DNA of 64,000 nucleotides from Acidobacteriota bacterium (GTDB lineage: Bacteria > Acidobacteriota > Terriglobia > Bryobacterales > Bryobacteraceae). A program made the translations under genes and the position numbers. Where the stretch lies: assembly GCA_023436715.1 (NCBI GenBank), contig JAEZIJ010000208.1, positions 1 through 64,000 on the forward strand, written 5' to 3'. A model generated the notes under the pieces. The model searched no databases. It had not been told where the DNA came from and saw only the letters and a list, made by a program, of their open reading frames with translations. Positions 63,029-64,000 of the stretch are shown one piece after another (position 1 is the stretch's first letter; every line of letters begins with the position of its first letter).

Positions 63029-63040
63029 GGCGCGATCGCC

Positions 63041-64000
63041 TTACGCGCGAGCGGCGCGCGCCTTGACCTGGGACTCGATCCAGGGATACGTGAGCTCGAT
63101 GCCTTCTTTGAGAAACACCTTGGGGGTCCAGCCGAGAGAGTAGATTCTCGCGTTACTGAAATTGCGCGAGTGCACGCCGACGGGGCCGTCCACATAACGG
63201 ATGCGGATGCGTTTTCCGGCGACCTCGGCTGCGGTGGCCACGAGTTCGTTGACGCTGACATATTGCGGGCAGCCGATGTTCACCGGCCCTTCGAGGTCCG
63301 ATTGCATGAGCAGGTAAACGCCCTCGACCATGTCGTTGACGTGCGTATAGGAACGAACCGCCGTGCCATCGCCCCAGATTTCGATCGCGCCGCCGTCTTC
63401 GGCCTCGGCGACCTTGCGGCAGACGGCAGCCGGGGCCTTCTCGCGGCCGCCACACCATGTGCCCTCGGCGCCATAGCAATTCTGGAAGCGGGCAATGCGA
63501 ACCTGGGTGCCGTAGCGGCGGGCATGCGCCATCGCCATGCGCTCCGAGTAGAGCTTTTCCCAGCCGTACTCGTTGTCCGGGTGGGCGGGGATAGCCTGAT
63601 CTTCGGTCATCTCGGGCTCGCCCGGCTTCATGTCGCGATACACACAGACGGAAGATGAAAAGAAGTACCGGGGCACGCCCATCAACGCCGCCGTGTGCGT
63701 CATGTGTACGTTGACGAGCATGCTGTTGTGCATGATTTCGCACTCGGCGGAGTGGATGAATCCCATGCCGCCCATGTCGGCCGCGAGTTGGTACACCTCG
63801 TCGAACGTGCCGCCGGCCGCGGTGAGGGCAGTCCTGCAGTTTGCAGGTTCGCGTAGATCGAGCAAGGCGAACTCGTCAGCGGCCGACGGAGCGAATTCGT
63901 GAGCCTTGATGTCCACGCCTCGCACCCAGTAGCCCTCGCGCTTCAACTTTTTCACGAGGTGTCCGCCGATGAAGCCGCCGGCTCCGCACACTAGAGCTGT
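63041..64000 (-). CDS. GDP-mannose 3,5-epimerase-like enzyme (5' end beyond window)
   Basis: A partial SDR-type nucleotide-sugar enzyme; the 5' end is outside the window. The start region has CGAGGFIGGHLVKKLK and the NAD motif. The catalytic SSSVCVY and YGWEKL (Tyr/Lys) are present, as are the epimerase-specific FIHSAECEIMHN, QNCYGAEGTWCGGREKAPAA, GDGTAVRSYTHVND and GPVGVHSRNFSNARI. Close likeness to plant GDP-mannose 3,5-epimerase is clear. It probably makes GDP-L-galactose or a related sugar for surface polysaccharide. It runs on the strand opposite to the HD-GYP gene, 12 bp after that gene's stop. Confidence 0.87.
   Translation of the reverse strand, partial: TALVCGAGGFIGGHLVKKLKREGYWVRGVDIKAHEFAPSAADEFALLDLREPANCRTALTAAGGTFDEVYQLAADMGGMGFIHSAECEIMHNSMLVNVHMTHTAALMGVPRYFFSSSVCVYRDMKPGEPEMTEDQAIPAHPDNEYGWEKLYSERMAMAHARRYGTQVRIARFQNCYGAEGTWCGGREKAPAAVCRKVAEAEDGGAIEIWGDGTAVRSYTHVNDMVEGVYLLMQSDLEGPVNIGCPQYVSVNELVATAAEVAGKRIRIRYVDGPVGVHSRNFSNARIYSLGWTPKVFLKEGIELTYPWIESQVKARAARA

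Overview
This window looks like chromosomal DNA from an Acidobacteriota bacterium of the Bryobacteraceae / Solibacter type. That placement is an inference from gene content and style. The DNA is GC-rich. There is a 1229-residue TonB-dependent receptor with an N-terminal carboxypeptidase-regulatory-like domain. There are many Tat-type (RR-containing) exported enzymes: five Gfo/Idh/MocA oxidoreductases, DUF1080 proteins, a ThuA-like protein and a GH29 fucosidase. Small GC-rich hairpin repeats are scattered between genes. No phage, CRISPR array or replication origin was seen.

Layout. 1-141: edge of an insertion sequence. 278-7134 (+): carbohydrate catabolic run (ThuA, Gfo/Idh, tandem alpha/beta hydrolase, enolase-superfamily enzyme, MFS transporter) ending at a two-way terminator. 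7214-11820 (-): tightly coupled operon of a ROK regulator, HAD phosphatase, deoxyhypusine-synthase-like protein, PfkB heptose-type kinase and GmhA-like isomerase. 12063-13355 (-): broken sugar MFS transporter. 13707-20528 (+): Oar-like TonB receptor, parallel beta-helix protein and isochorismatase-like hydrolase. 20764-30795 (-): large glycan-use cluster (Gfo/Idh, DUF1080, MFS, GntR, GH29, SDR, GH9, nitrilase). 31242-34255 (+): second DUF1080-Gfo/Idh set with an HPS-like TIM barrel, followed by a paralogous GntR regulator on the other strand.

35226-35913 is a frameshifted carbohydrate-binding protein. 35984-36205 is a lysine riboswitch, and it leads the lysine/DAP operon dapE-asd-lysC-dapB-dapA-dapD (36255-42117). 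Then come a BON-domain protein, an AMIN-PpiC fusion, two more Gfo/Idh enzymes, a spermidine-synthase-like membrane protein and an orphan ExbD. 49786-55391 is a signalling cassette: a damaged PAS/GAF histidine kinase, an Rcp1-type response regulator and a multi-receiver hybrid kinase. The last part has thiG, a TolB-like propeller protein, a divergent receiver, a TonB siderophore receptor, a transposase remnant, tRNA-Glu(UUC), a DinB-like protein, an REC-HD-GYP protein and a GDP-mannose 3,5-epimerase that runs off the end.

How the genes fit together. Most of the first 35 kb appears devoted to capture and breakdown of plant or microbial glycans: outer-membrane uptake, glycosidases, oxidation of sugars by Gfo/Idh enzymes, cleavage or hydration of 3-keto sugars by DUF1080 proteins, and MFS import, under GntR and ROK control. 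The two DUF1080-Gfo/Idh-GntR sets look like duplicated modules. The best candidate for an undescribed system is the operon at 7214-11820. It resembles part of ADP-heptose synthesis but replaces the nucleotidyltransferase step with a deoxyhypusine-synthase-like protein of unknown role. Four genes carry apparent lesions (12063-13355, 35226-35913, 49786-52495 and the transposase remnant at about 60884-61089). Two of the lesions lie in G runs and may be sequencing errors.
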